Source: Candidatus Woesearchaeota archaeon
Lineage (GTDB): Archaea; Nanobdellota; Nanobdellia; Woesearchaeales; CALCXY01
Length of the DNA: 35,676 nt
Direction of reading: 5' to 3'
NCBI GenBank assembly: GCA_937906345.1
Contig: CALCXY010000054.1
Coordinates: 1 to 35,676, forward strand
Below are positions 14,943-22,483 of this stretch, piece after piece. Numbering within the stretch: the first letter of the stretch is position 1; each line of letters opens with the position of its first letter. The notes beneath the pieces are model-generated. The model worked only from the letters and a program-made list of their open reading frames with translations. It did not search any database and was not told the origin of the DNA. A program made the translations under genes and the position numbers.

Positions 14943-16709
14943 CTATTGTTTTTTCACAACATTAGACTTAATATGAAGATCTTTAAATTGTTCATCTGTT
15001 ATATCAGATGGGCAGCCATCCATAGGGCATTCTGCATTTTTATTTTTAGGGAAGGCAATTACTTCTCTAATATCCTCTAATCCTAATAATAAAGTTACTA
15101 ATCTATCAAATCCTAAACCCATTCCACCATGAGGTGGGCCGCCATACTCATATGCTTTTAATAAAAAACCAAATTTTTTATCAGCTTCTTTTTCGTCTAA
15201 GCCTATAACTTTCATCACACGTCTTTGTAAATCAGGTTGTGATATTCTAATAGAACCAGAACCTAACTCTGTTCCATTTAATACAATATCAAATAAGTCA
15301 GCTTTTACTTTGCCTGGATCTTTTTCTAAATATTGAATAGATTCATCTTTTGGTTTTGAAAAAATATGATGGCAAGGAATCCAAGCATCTGTATCCTCAT
15401 CTTTTTCAAACAAAGGATAATCAACAACCCAACAATATTTAAATTCATTAGGCTTAATGAGTTTTAATCTTGATGCTAATTCTTGCCTTAATAGGTTAAG
15501 CACATTATTACATACAGATGGTTTATCAGCTATAAACATGAGTATAGAGTCTTTCTTTGCTTTTGTTTTAGCTAAAATCTTTTTTTGGATTGCTGGTGAG
15601 AAAAATTTTGCAATATTAGATTCTAATCCTTTATCAGTTACACGCATCCAAGCCATGCCTTTTGCTCCAGCTTTAATACAAAAATCAATAAGAGCATCAA
15701 TTTCTTTTCTAGGCAAGTCTTGTTCTGGATTAATACATTTTACTAATCCTCCTGAAGCTACAATGTCCTTAAACACTTTGAAATCAGAATCTTTTACTAC
15801 ATCTGAAACATTTGTTAATTTAAGGTTATAACGTAAATCTGGTTTATCAGTTCCATATTTTTCCATAGATTCATCAAAAGTAAGAACTGGGAACTTTTCT
15901 TTGATTGTAATGTTTTTTACTTTTTTAGTGATATGCTTGTATAGGTTTTCAACAAATTCCATGACTTCTTCTGCTGTTACAAAGCTCATCTCAAAATCCA
16001 TTTGGGTATGTTCAGGTTGTCTATCAGATCTTAAGTCTTCATCCCTTAGGCAGCGAGCAATTTGGTAATAACGATCAAATCCTGCAACCATGAGTATTTG
16101 CTTGTATAATTGAGGTGATTGAGGAAGTGCAAAGAATTTTCCAGGGACTGTTCTACTCGGAACTACATAGTCACGAGCACCTTCTGGAGTTGCTTTCATG
16201 AGTAATGGGGTTTCTACCTCAATAAAATCATTTTGATCAAAAAACTCTCTTGCAGATTTAGTGCAATCATTCCTAAATTTTAAATTATTAAACATTTTAG
16301 GTCTTCGTAAATCAAGATAACGATACTTTAGTCTTGTTTCTTCTGAAGACTCTATTCTATCATCAATTTCAATAGGAGGTGTTTTTGATTTTGAAAAAAT
16401 ATTTATTTTATCAACTAGCACTTCAACATCTCCTGTTGCTAGTTTAGGATTAGCCATGCCTTTAGGCCTAGATCTTACTTTACCTTCAATTGTAATAACA
16501 TCTTCACGAGTAAGTGATTCAGCTACTTGATGAGCTTTTTTATTATGTTTTGGATCAAACGCTAACTGAGTTAAACCATACCTGTCTCTTAAATCTATGA
16601 AAATTAAGCCTCCATGATCTCTTCTGCTGAGATTCCAGCCAGATAAGATTACTTTTTTACCTATTTCTTTCTTAGTTAATTGGTTACAGGTATGTGTTCT
16701 ATATGTCAT
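14943..16709 (-). CDS. aspS: Aspartyl-tRNA synthetase, bacterial type, probably non-discriminating
   Basis: 588 aa, the length of bacterial AspRS; archaeal enzymes are about 430 aa. The N-terminal OB-fold anticodon domain (1-105), class II motif 2 (LRDEDLRSDRQPEHTQMD), the inserted GAD domain (about 290-420) and motif 3 (GMGLGFDRLV) are all present. The anticodon-domain segment RRDHGGLIF has His32 where discriminating bacterial enzymes such as that of E. coli have Leu; His here marks the non-discriminating enzymes studied in Pseudomonas. With gatCAB nearby, the likely role is to charge both tRNA(Asp) and tRNA(Asn) with Asp. The start is supported by a TATA box 26 bp upstream. A bacterial-type AspRS in an archaeon suggests horizontal origin. 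Confidence 0.93.
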   Translation of the reverse strand: MTYRTHTCNQLTKKEIGKKVILSGWNLSRRDHGGLIFIDLRDRYGLTQLAFDPKHNKKAHQVAESLTREDVITIEGKVRSRPKGMANPKLATGDVEVLVDKINIFSKSKTPPIEIDDRIESSEETRLKYRYLDLRRPKMFNNLKFRNDCTKSAREFFDQNDFIEVETPLLMKATPEGARDYVVPSRTVPGKFFALPQSPQLYKQILMVAGFDRYYQIARCLRDEDLRSDRQPEHTQMDFEMSFVTAEEVMEFVENLYKHITKKVKNITIKEKFPVLTFDESMEKYGTDKPDLRYNLKLTNVSDVVKDSDFKVFKDIVASGGLVKCINPEQDLPRKEIDALIDFCIKAGAKGMAWMRVTDKGLESNIAKFFSPAIQKKILAKTKAKKDSILMFIADKPSVCNNVLNLLRQELASRLKLIKPNEFKYCWVVDYPLFEKDEDTDAWIPCHHIFSKPKDESIQYLEKDPGKVKADLFDIVLNGTELGSGSIRISQPDLQRRVMKVIGLDEKEADKKFGFLLKAYEYGGPPHGGMGLGFDRLVTLLLGLEDIREVIAFPKNKNAECPMDGCPSDITDEQFKDLHIKSNVVKKQ

Positions 16710-16730
16710 AAAGAATTGAGTTCATAGAAT

Positions 16731-16740
16731 GTTTATAAAG
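16731..16740 (-). promoter_or_regulatory. TATA box for aspS
   Basis: Minus-strand CTTTATAAAC, centred 26 bp upstream of the aspS ATG; leaderless. Confidence 0.6.
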
Positions 16741-16792
16741 GTTTTGTGAAAAAAGGATTTAGATGGAAATGTTTTCTGCAGTAGCATAATTA

Positions 16793-16800
16793 TTATAAAG
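16793..16800 (+). promoter_or_regulatory. TATA box for the acylphosphatase gene
   Basis: TTATAAAG, centred 25 bp before the second ATG (16821) and only 16 bp before the first (16812). This favours the second ATG as the start. Confidence 0.5.
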
Positions 16801-16820
16801 TTTAAACGTATATGCATATT

Positions 16821-17096
16821 ATGAAGAAAAGGATTAGAATTAGAGTAAGAGGAGATGTGCAAGGGGTTTCTATGAGATACTATGTGAAAGAGTTTTCTAG
16901 GGAAAAGGGCATAGTTGGATGGGTAACCAATAAAAAAGATGGTAGTGTTGAGATTGTTGCAGAAGCAGATGAAGAAATTTTATTTGCTTTGTTGGAATTA
17001 TGTAAGAAGGGACCAAAATGGGCTCATGTTGTTAAAGTTACAGAAGCGTGGGAAGATCCTACTGATAGTTATGATGAATTTAGGATAATTTATTAG
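16821..17096 (+). CDS. acyP: Acylphosphatase
   Basis: 91 aa, the normal acylphosphatase size. The phosphate loop is RVRGDVQGVSMRYYV with the catalytic Arg19, and the catalytic Asn is N37 in GWVTNKKDGSVEI. The enzyme hydrolyses carboxyl-phosphate bonds such as acetyl phosphate and 1,3-bisphosphoglycerate. The Phe before the catalytic Arg in most members is Met here. An ATG three codons upstream (16812) is in frame but fits the TATA spacing less well. The gene stands alone between the aspS promoter and tgt, each with its own TATA box. Confidence 0.9.
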   Translation: MKKRIRIRVRGDVQGVSMRYYVKEFSREKGIVGWVTNKKDGSVEIVAEADEEILFALLELCKKGPKWAHVVKVTEAWEDPTDSYDEFRIIY

Positions 17097-17106
17097 CATT
17101 AGTTTT

Positions 17107-17114
17107 TTAAATAA
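17107..17114 (+). promoter_or_regulatory. TATA box for tgt
   Basis: TTAAATAA, centred about 26 bp before the ATG at 17134. Confidence 0.5.
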
Positions 17115-17133
17115 ATACTTCTTTTGTTTTTCC

Positions 17134-18246
17134 ATGTTTAAGATTATTGAGACTGATTCAAAAAATAAAGGAAGAACAGGAGTTTTATCAGTAAATAATA
17201 GAAAGGTTGAAACACCTTTCTTGATGCCATGTGCTACAAAAGGTTCTGTAAAGTGTATTACTCCTGCTGATTTGAAGGAAATTGGAACAAAGGCTTGGAT
17301 CTCTAATAGTTTAGTGTTGAGCTTGAACCCTGGAGTGGAGGTTATTAAAAAAGCAGGGGGATTGCATACTTTTACTGGGTATGATGGAGTTATATTTACA
17401 GATTCTGGAGGGTTCCAAGCTGATAGAGAAAGTTTTTATCTTAAAAGTGAAAATAAAGGAATTGTTTTTAAAAATCCTTGGCATGGTAAAAATTTTCTCT
17501 ATACTCCAAAAGATGCAATGCAAGTGCAAATGAATCTTGGAAGTGATGTAGCTATGGCTTTAGATGACATGCCTAAAGTAAAAGCTGGTAAAAAAGATGT
17601 GGAGAAGAGTCTAGAGAGAACTCATAGATGGGCTCAAGAATGTATTAATTTTCATTCACGTAAAAAACAATTGTTATTTGGGATATGTCAAGGTGCTCTT
17701 TATGCTGATTTGAGGAGAGCAAGTGCTGAATATATTAATGGACTAGATTTTGATGGAGTAGCAATAGGAGGATTAGCATTAGGTGAAGGACATGCTGCTA
17801 TGGTTAAAGCTATGAAACAAAGTATTAAATTTCTTGATGATACTAAAATAAGGTATCTTATGGGTGTTGGGAATCCTAGTGATATTGTAGAAGCAGTTGC
17901 AGCAGGAGTTGATTGTTTTGACTCTGCTTTTCACACACAGAATGCAAGACATGGCACATTATTTACAACTCAAGGGAAAATTAAAATTAAGAATGCTGCT
18001 TATAAAAATGATTCTAAAGCTATTGATAAAAATTGTAAATGTTATGTTTGTAAGAATTTTAGTAGAGCATTTATTTCCTATCAAATGCGAATGAATGAAC
18101 CTACAGGATTTAGGTTAAGTAGTTATCACAATCTTGCTTTTATGCAGGATTTAATGGGTAAAATTCAAAGTGCTATTCAAAAAGGGAGTTTTGAAACTTT
18201 GCGTAAAGAGATAAAACAAAAATACCAAGTAAATGACAAAAGTTAG
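17134..18246 (+). CDS. tgt: tRNA-guanine transglycosylase, bacterial-length, no PUA domain
   Basis: 370 aa. Exchanges guanine for a 7-deazaguanine base in tRNA. The general-acid Asp is D90 in FTDSGGFQ, the nucleophile is D263 in CFDSAFHTQNARHGTLF, the base-binding loop is GGLALGE, and the zinc site is C301, C303, C306 (CKCYVC) with H332. Length and order of motifs match bacterial queuine-type TGT (about 375 aa). Typical archaeal ArcTGT, which inserts preQ0 at position 15, is longer and carries a C-terminal PUA domain; this protein ends after the TIM barrel. So either position 34 is the target or the PUA part is encoded elsewhere. The stop codon lies in the loop of a perfect 12-bp hairpin. Confidence 0.92.
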   Translation: MFKIIETDSKNKGRTGVLSVNNRKVETPFLMPCATKGSVKCITPADLKEIGTKAWISNSLVLSLNPGVEVIKKAGGLHTFTGYDGVIFTDSGGFQADRESFYLKSENKGIVFKNPWHGKNFLYTPKDAMQVQMNLGSDVAMALDDMPKVKAGKKDVEKSLERTHRWAQECINFHSRKKQLLFGICQGALYADLRRASAEYINGLDFDGVAIGGLALGEGHAAMVKAMKQSIKFLDDTKIRYLMGVGNPSDIVEAVAAGVDCFDSAFHTQNARHGTLFTTQGKIKIKNAAYKNDSKAIDKNCKCYVCKNFSRAFISYQMRMNEPTGFRLSSYHNLAFMQDLMGKIQSAIQKGSFETLRKEIKQKYQVNDKS

Positions 18247-18268
18247 TTATAAATTGTTTGTCATTTAC
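18229..18268. repeat. Perfect 12-bp hairpin spanning the tgt stop codon
   Basis: Left arm GTAAATGACAAA (18229-18240), right arm TTTGTCATTTAC (18257-18268), 16-nt loop that includes the tgt stop codon and TTATAAATT. It is the first of two adjacent hairpins. It may be a transcript-end or RNA-processing structure. Confidence 0.75.
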
Positions 18269-18270
18269 AA

Positions 18271-18317
18271 ATTAGAAGCAGACATTAATTTATAAATTCT
18301 TTGTGTCTGCTTCTAAT
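18271..18317. repeat. Perfect 14-bp hairpin downstream of tgt
   Basis: Left arm ATTAGAAGCAGACA (18271-18284), right arm TGTCTGCTTCTAAT (18304-18317), 19-nt loop. The loop contains the 12-base palindrome AATTTATAAATT and shares TTATAAATT with the loop of the previous hairpin. The arms of the two hairpins are unrelated. No T-run follows the stem immediately. Confidence 0.75.
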
Positions 18318-18328
18318 CAATAGAAAAC

Positions 18329-18336
18329 TTAATAAA
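18329..18336 (+). promoter_or_regulatory. TATA box for the lipoprotein gene
   Basis: TTAATAAA, centred 26 bp before the ATG at 18359. Confidence 0.45.
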
Positions 18337-18358
18337 TTAGGTTTTTTCTTAATAGTGT

Positions 18359-18763
18359 ATGAAGAAATTAATTGTGATACTGGTTCTTATTTGCTTATTT
18401 TTAATAGCGTGTAATAAAGAGCCAGAGGAATCTGCCACTTTTTTAAGTGCAATTTTAGAACCCTCTACTATTACGAGTGGTGAATCAACTGATCTCATAT
18501 TAGATGCAAGGAACAATGGAGATCTTCCTATAACACTTAATTATAAAGTGACTTCTGAAAGTGAAGATAGAGTAAGTTTTCAGTATCCACAACAACTTGC
18601 ATACCCATTACAACCAGGAGAGACAACTGGTAATAAAATTGTAAAAGTTTCTGCAACTAGTGATACTGTAAGAACAGATTATAGAATAACTGTGTTAGCA
18701 ACTGATTCTTTAGGAGAAATTGTTTATGCACAAAAAGAACTTGTTTTAACAGTTACTAACTAA
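18359..18763 (+). CDS. Predicted secreted lipoprotein with Ig-like/CARDB-type domain
   Basis: 134 aa. A signal peptide (MKK, then a hydrophobic core to residue 17) ends in a lipobox LIAC with Cys18, after which the mature protein begins NKEPEES. The remainder (about 30-132) is a single beta-sandwich: LEPSTITSGESTDLILDARN and the repeated strand pattern resemble CARDB or similar Ig-like folds that presents on cell surfaces. It is predicted to be anchored on the outer face of the membrane. It lies between tgt and a convergent MBL gene. The ligand is unknown. Confidence 0.75.
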   Translation: MKKLIVILVLICLFLIACNKEPEESATFLSAILEPSTITSGESTDLILDARNNGDLPITLNYKVTSESEDRVSFQYPQQLAYPLQPGETTGNKIVKVSATSDTVRTDYRITVLATDSLGEIVYAQKELVLTVTN

Positions 18764-18770
18764 AAAAAAA
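18762..18770 (-). terminator. Oligo-T terminator after the MBL gene
   Basis: Nine consecutive T on the minus strand immediately after the MBL stop codon, matching the U-tract terminators of archaea. It ends the translin-HD-MBL operon. Confidence 0.6.
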
Positions 18771-19403
18771 TTATTCTTTATCTAATATTCTTACTTCGCA
18801 ATCACATAATTCTTTAAATTTATTGGCATCATCAATTGAACCTACGATGTCACCATAATGCATGGGTATTGCGATTTTAGGTTTAATAATTTTAGAGGCT
18901 TCAGCTGCTTCCTCAGCAGTCATTACATAGGTTCCAGAAACTGGGAGGATTGCTATATCGCAAGTTAAGTTATTCATCTCTTCAATAAGATCTGTATCAG
19001 CAGAGAAATATAAGGTTTCATTATCTATTGTTAGGATAAAACCCACCCATTCATTATCTTTAGGGTGAAAATCTTTATTTGTATTATATGCAGGGACTGC
19101 TTCAATTTTTATTTCTTCAATTTCAATAGTGTCATGAGGTTTCACTAATTTAATATCAGCAACTTTATCTGCGTAAGATGCGATCTTTGATTGATTACCA
19201 GGAACTGTTACAATTATTGTAGAATCTTTAATGACTTTTTCAATATCTTCTGGAGAACAATGATCATAATGTTCATGACTTATCAATAAAATATCTGCTT
19301 TTTCAGTAGTTGTAAGTTTAAAAGGATCTATCATGATATTTTTTTCTCCTTTTATTAAAAAAGATGCGTGTCCTAGAAAATGAATATTGTCTATAAGAGC
19401 CAT
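18771..19403 (-). CDS. Metallo-beta-lactamase-fold hydrolase (UPF0173/UlaG-like)
   Basis: 210 aa. The MBL signature is ISHEHYDHCS (H43, H45, D47, H48) preceded by the HASFLI and IDPF strands; ADTDL supplies a further acidic ligand and IPMHYGD the last His. The protein is compact with no RNase-specific beta-CASP insert, so it resembles the small UPF0173/UlaG-like hydrolases. It is cytoplasmic, with no signal sequence. It is third in an operon with the Trax-like nuclease and the HD phosphohydrolase, 8 bp after the HD gene, which points to nucleotide or phosphodiester turnover; this is contextual inference. Confidence 0.85.
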   Translation of the reverse strand: MALIDNIHFLGHASFLIKGEKNIMIDPFKLTTTEKADILLISHEHYDHCSPEDIEKVIKDSTIIVTVPGNQSKIASYADKVADIKLVKPHDTIEIEEIKIEAVPAYNTNKDFHPKDNEWVGFILTIDNETLYFSADTDLIEEMNNLTCDIAILPVSGTYVMTAEEAAEASKIIKPKIAIPMHYGDIVGSIDDANKFKELCDCEVRILDKE

Positions 19404-19411
19404 TGGAATTA

Positions 19412-19981
19412 TTACCTTTCTATTTTTTTAAGATCTTTCCACCAATCATTGGGCTGAGAAGAATCTAATTCTTTTAATAATTTTTTAGCAGATTCTGTTT
19501 TTATTAATGGAGTAATATTATCAATATGATTTTGTGCATCTTTATAGCCAAGTTCGATTAATTCTTTTGCTTTAAAACCATAATCTAACAAGTCAGCGTC
19601 TCTTGCTATAATTCCTTCAGGTGTATTTTCTGATTTATAGGTTTCTTGTAAATTTTTTATTGAAGATGCAAGTTCATTAGGCAAACTCATTAATTGATCT
19701 CTCAAAACTTCTACTTCTACTTTCTTTAAATCAATATATTTTTGAGCGACTTTATGCAAGTCATTAATTCTTGTTTCCTGCATATCATGGAATAATACAA
19801 TAGATGCTGCTTTTTCTGCATCAGCGTTTTCTAGCTTAGCTAAAACAAATGCAATTGTAGATGCTCTATAGACATGCTCAGCAACGCTAGGAGGGTTTTG
19901 CATACCCACTAGCCAGTAACCTGAATTAGCAACTCTTGTAAGTTGTCCTGCTTCATGTAAATACTTAACAATGTTTTTCAT
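19412..19981 (-). CDS. HD-domain phosphohydrolase (YfbR/HDDC2-like)
   Basis: 189 aa. The HD motifs are SVAEHVYR (H36), VLFHDMQETRIND (H65, D66, E69) and ARDADLLDYG (D128/D130), matching the YfbR/HDDC2 5'-deoxynucleotidase arrangement. These enzymes remove the 5' phosphate of deoxynucleoside monophosphates with a divalent metal. The start overlaps the stop of the translin-family gene by four bases (ATGA), so the two are translationally coupled. The combination of nuclease, nucleotidase and MBL hydrolase fits a nucleic-acid breakdown path. Confidence 0.85.
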   Translation of the reverse strand: MKNIVKYLHEAGQLTRVANSGYWLVGMQNPPSVAEHVYRASTIAFVLAKLENADAEKAASIVLFHDMQETRINDLHKVAQKYIDLKKVEVEVLRDQLMSLPNELASSIKNLQETYKSENTPEGIIARDADLLDYGFKAKELIELGYKDAQNHIDNITPLIKTESAKKLLKELDSSQPNDWWKDLKKIER

Positions 19982-20529
19982 TTTTTTAGATTATACACAA
20001 CTTCTTCAAGTCTTAATAAATTATATTTAATTTGATCTGATTTTTTACGTAGTTCTCCGTTTCTTAAATCTAACTCTAAAAATTGACCATAAATTTCTTC
20101 TACACTATTTTTTGCTTTTTCAGTTTCTTTTTTATTATTTTTAACAGCTTGATTTACACCAAAGCGAACAATTTCTCCTGTTAGATCACACATTCCTAAT
20201 AAATACTGATCAGAAGAAACATCAAGTGTTTTTCTTCCAGGAATTTTTCCAGATTTAACAAATTCAAAAAATGTTAAGGCTTCTACGTATTCTTGTTTTG
20301 CAACATTTGCCATGCCTGTATCATAATTTTTTTCAGGTAATAGTTTAACTTTTTTAGTGATCTCAGGAATTAATGATTTAGCTTTATCCATATCAGTTCT
20401 ATGAACAGCGTAAATTATTTTTTTAGATAGTTGAATAATAGTTCTAGATAATGCAATAACTTCTTCACGTTTCTCTTCAAAGGATAATAAGTCTTTCTTA
20501 ATATCTTCAAATTCTGCTTTGTTGATCAT
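19978..20529 (-). CDS. Translin/Trax-family endoribonuclease
   Basis: 183 aa, all helical. The Trax catalytic pattern is visible: KQEYVEALTF gives E80 and E83, and LLGMCDLTGEIVR gives D115 and E119, corresponding to the ExxE and DxxxE of human Trax. The closing segment KKSDQIKYNLLRLEEVVYNL is the family C-terminal helix. Archaeal members form octamers like the eukaryotic C3PO complex and cleave RNA. It is the first gene of an operon with an HD phosphohydrolase and an MBL hydrolase. A TATA box at 20552-20560 sits 26 bp upstream of the ATG. Confidence 0.85.
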   Translation of the reverse strand: MINKAEFEDIKKDLLSFEEKREEVIALSRTIIQLSKKIIYAVHRTDMDKAKSLIPEITKKVKLLPEKNYDTGMANVAKQEYVEALTFFEFVKSGKIPGRKTLDVSSDQYLLGMCDLTGEIVRFGVNQAVKNNKKETEKAKNSVEEIYGQFLELDLRNGELRKKSDQIKYNLLRLEEVVYNLKK

Positions 20530-20551
20530 GGTTTAGAGGAGCGTATGTTAT

Positions 20552-20560
20552 TTTATAAAT
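20552..20560 (-). promoter_or_regulatory. TATA box for the translin-HD-MBL operon
   Basis: Minus-strand TTTATAAAA, 26 bp upstream of the ATG at 20529. Confidence 0.55.
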
Positions 20561-20588
20561 CTTTCTACTTAAAGCCTTTATAGAAACC

Positions 20589-20596
20589 TTTATATA
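20589..20596 (+). promoter_or_regulatory. TATA box for the first membrane protein
   Basis: TTTATATA centred about 27 bp before the ATG at 20620. Confidence 0.6.
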
Positions 20597-20619
20597 TTGA
20601 ATTTTTCAAATATAAGTTA

Positions 20620-21213
20620 ATGGCATCGCAATTTAGAGAGATTATAGAATTTTTTGATAGAATTGGAGTTTATGATGTATTATTACCTTTTCTTCTTGTA
20701 TTTACCATTGTTTTTGCAATATTTGAAAAAACAAAGGTTTTAGGAGTAGAAAAAATAGAGGGAAAAGAATATTCTAAGAAGAATCTCAATGCTATGGCTG
20801 CATTTGTTATTTCATTTATGGTTGTTGCTTCTTCAAGATTAGTTCAAACTATAACCGAAATAAGTTCCAATATGGTAGTTTTGCTATTCTTATCAGTATT
20901 TTTCTTACTTTTAATAGGAAGTTTCTACAGGGAAGGAGAATTGGTCTCTTTAGAAGGTCCATGGAGAAAATTGTTCATGGTTATTATGTTTATAGGAATA
21001 GTTGCTATTTTCCTTTATGGTATTAAAACAGAAGATGGAGATCCTTGGTTAGAATATGTTTTAGAATATATAGTCGATAATTTTGACTCTACAGCAGTAG
21101 GAAGCATTGTATTAATTATCATTATTTTAATCTTTATGTGGTATGTTGTGCAGGATCCTAAGCCCTCAGGAGATAATCATAAAGGGTCGGATCATTCTAA
21201 AAGTAAACATTAG
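20620..21213 (+). CDS. Multi-pass membrane protein, paralogue 1 of 3
   Basis: 197 aa with about five predicted membrane helices (near 21-38, 57-76, 85-106, 118-136 and 160-180) and a short polar, Lys/His/Ser-rich tail. It shares a motif around the first helix, LLPFLLVFTIVFAIFEKTKV, with the next two genes, so the three arose by tandem duplication. No enzyme motif is visible. The neighbouring coiled-coil proteins, secretion ATPase and TadC-like protein suggest a part in a filament or secretion apparatus, but this rests on context alone. Confidence 0.7.
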   Translation: MASQFREIIEFFDRIGVYDVLLPFLLVFTIVFAIFEKTKVLGVEKIEGKEYSKKNLNAMAAFVISFMVVASSRLVQTITEISSNMVVLLFLSVFFLLLIGSFYREGELVSLEGPWRKLFMVIMFIGIVAIFLYGIKTEDGDPWLEYVLEYIVDNFDSTAVGSIVLIIIILIFMWYVVQDPKPSGDNHKGSDHSKSKH

Positions 21214-21254
21214 AAGGCATTCTTTTTAAGTCTATAATTCAATAAACCAAAACC

Positions 21255-21262
21255 TTTATATA
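21255..21262 (+). promoter_or_regulatory. TATA box for the second membrane protein
   Basis: TTTATATA with a predicted transcription start near 21285, leaving a leader of about 32 nt. The leader contains a strong Shine-Dalgarno (GAGGTG, 21305-21310) 6 nt before the ATG. This is one of the few leadered messages in the window. Confidence 0.55.
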
Positions 21263-21316
21263 TGTTAAATCAATAAAATTAGAAAAGATTACGTATAATA
21301 CTCAAGAGGTGTAAAC

Positions 21317-21916
21317 ATGGCAGATTTTGTTCAACTTGTAGAAGCTTTGGAATCATGGGGTTTAACAGATGCACTGTTACCGTTTCTATTGATATTTGTA
21401 TTAATGTTTGCTGTTTTACAGAAAACTAGAGTATTAGGTGAAGGAAAAAAGAATTTTAATGTTATTGTAGCATTAGTTATTTCATTACTTGTAGTTATAC
21501 CTCACGTAACAAATAGTTACCCTCCAGGCGGAGATGTTGTGGATATTATTAATACTGCATTGCCTAATGTTTCTATACTTGTTGTTGCTATTATCATGTT
21601 ACTTGTTTTAATAGGGATCCTTGGAGGAGAAGCCAGATGGATGGGTGGATCTTTATCAGGATGGATTGCTATAATTGCTTTTTTAGTTATCTTATGGATA
21701 TTCGGAAGAGCTGCTGGATGGTTTGAAAGAACACCTTATTGGTTAAAATGGATAGAGGATCCCGATGTATGGGCCTTGATTATTATCTTATTAGTCTTTG
21801 GAATTGTTATCTGGTTTATCACTAGAGATTCGGAAGAACAGGATAAGCTTAAAGGCTTTTCAAAGTTTACGGAAGGCATAGGAGACTTTTTCAAAGGTGG
21901 TCAAGGAGGCCATTAA
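21317..21916 (+). CDS. Multi-pass membrane protein, paralogue 2 of 3
   Basis: 199 aa with about five membrane helices. The first-helix motif LLPFLLIFVLMFAVLQKTRV and the following NVIVALVISLLVV are close to paralogue 1. A loop with two Gly-rich, Trp-containing stretches (MGGSLSGW, AGWFERTPYW) separates helices 3 and 5, and the tail is Gly/Lys-rich. It has its own promoter and a strong Shine-Dalgarno, implying high expression. The function is unknown. Confidence 0.7.
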   Translation: MADFVQLVEALESWGLTDALLPFLLIFVLMFAVLQKTRVLGEGKKNFNVIVALVISLLVVIPHVTNSYPPGGDVVDIINTALPNVSILVVAIIMLLVLIGILGGEARWMGGSLSGWIAIIAFLVILWIFGRAAGWFERTPYWLKWIEDPDVWALIIILLVFGIVIWFITRDSEEQDKLKGFSKFTEGIGDFFKGGQGGH

Positions 21917-21925
21917 TGGTAGACA

Positions 21926-22480
21926 ATGGCTACTCCACTTGATACAGGGTTATTAAATAATTTTTCTATTATATTTCCATTCTTATTAGTTTTTTGTATA
22001 ACGTATGCTATTTTTTTAAAATCTCAATTATTTGATGAGAATAAAGGATTGGCTGCTATTATTGCATTGGTTCTTGGAATATTAGTTTTATTTTTCCCTA
22101 TCGTAAGAGATAGTATTAATGTTATGGCACCATGGTTTGTTTTACTTATGTTTGCAGTAGTATTTATCATTATATGTTTCATGATATTTGGATTTGGTGA
22201 AGGAGATATTATGGAAACTCTTAGATCAAAAGATTTTGGATATATTAATACATGGGTTGTAGGAATTGGTTTACTTATTGTGTTTGGATCCATTACTAGT
22301 GTTATTTCTGATCATGGAGGAATAGGAGAAAGTGAAGGGGGTTATACCGTTACTATAGCAGAAGATGGAACACAAGAAAACAGTTTTTGGGATACTATTA
22401 CTCATCCTAAAGTTTTAGGAGCTATTCTTATATTATTGATAGGTTCATTTACAGTTTCACGATTATCACTTAGCACATAG
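21926..22480 (+). CDS. Multi-pass membrane protein, paralogue 3 of 3
   Basis: 184 aa with about five membrane helices. It keeps the family motif in weaker form (IFPFLLVFCITYAIFLKSQL) and the GLAAIIALVLGILV second helix, but lacks the charged C-terminal tail and ends shortly after the last helix. It follows paralogue 2 by 9 bp and is probably co-transcribed. It is convergent with the Pro-rich coiled-coil gene (3 bp between stops). Confidence 0.68.
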   Translation: MATPLDTGLLNNFSIIFPFLLVFCITYAIFLKSQLFDENKGLAAIIALVLGILVLFFPIVRDSINVMAPWFVLLMFAVVFIIICFMIFGFGEGDIMETLRSKDFGYINTWVVGIGLLIVFGSITSVISDHGGIGESEGGYTVTIAEDGTQENSFWDTITHPKVLGAILILLIGSFTVSRLSLST

Positions 22481-22483
22481 AAC

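Noticed and set aside
18229-18317. Hairpins as the beginning of a CRISPR array
   Set aside because: The two stems have different sequences and there are no repeat-spacer units nearby.
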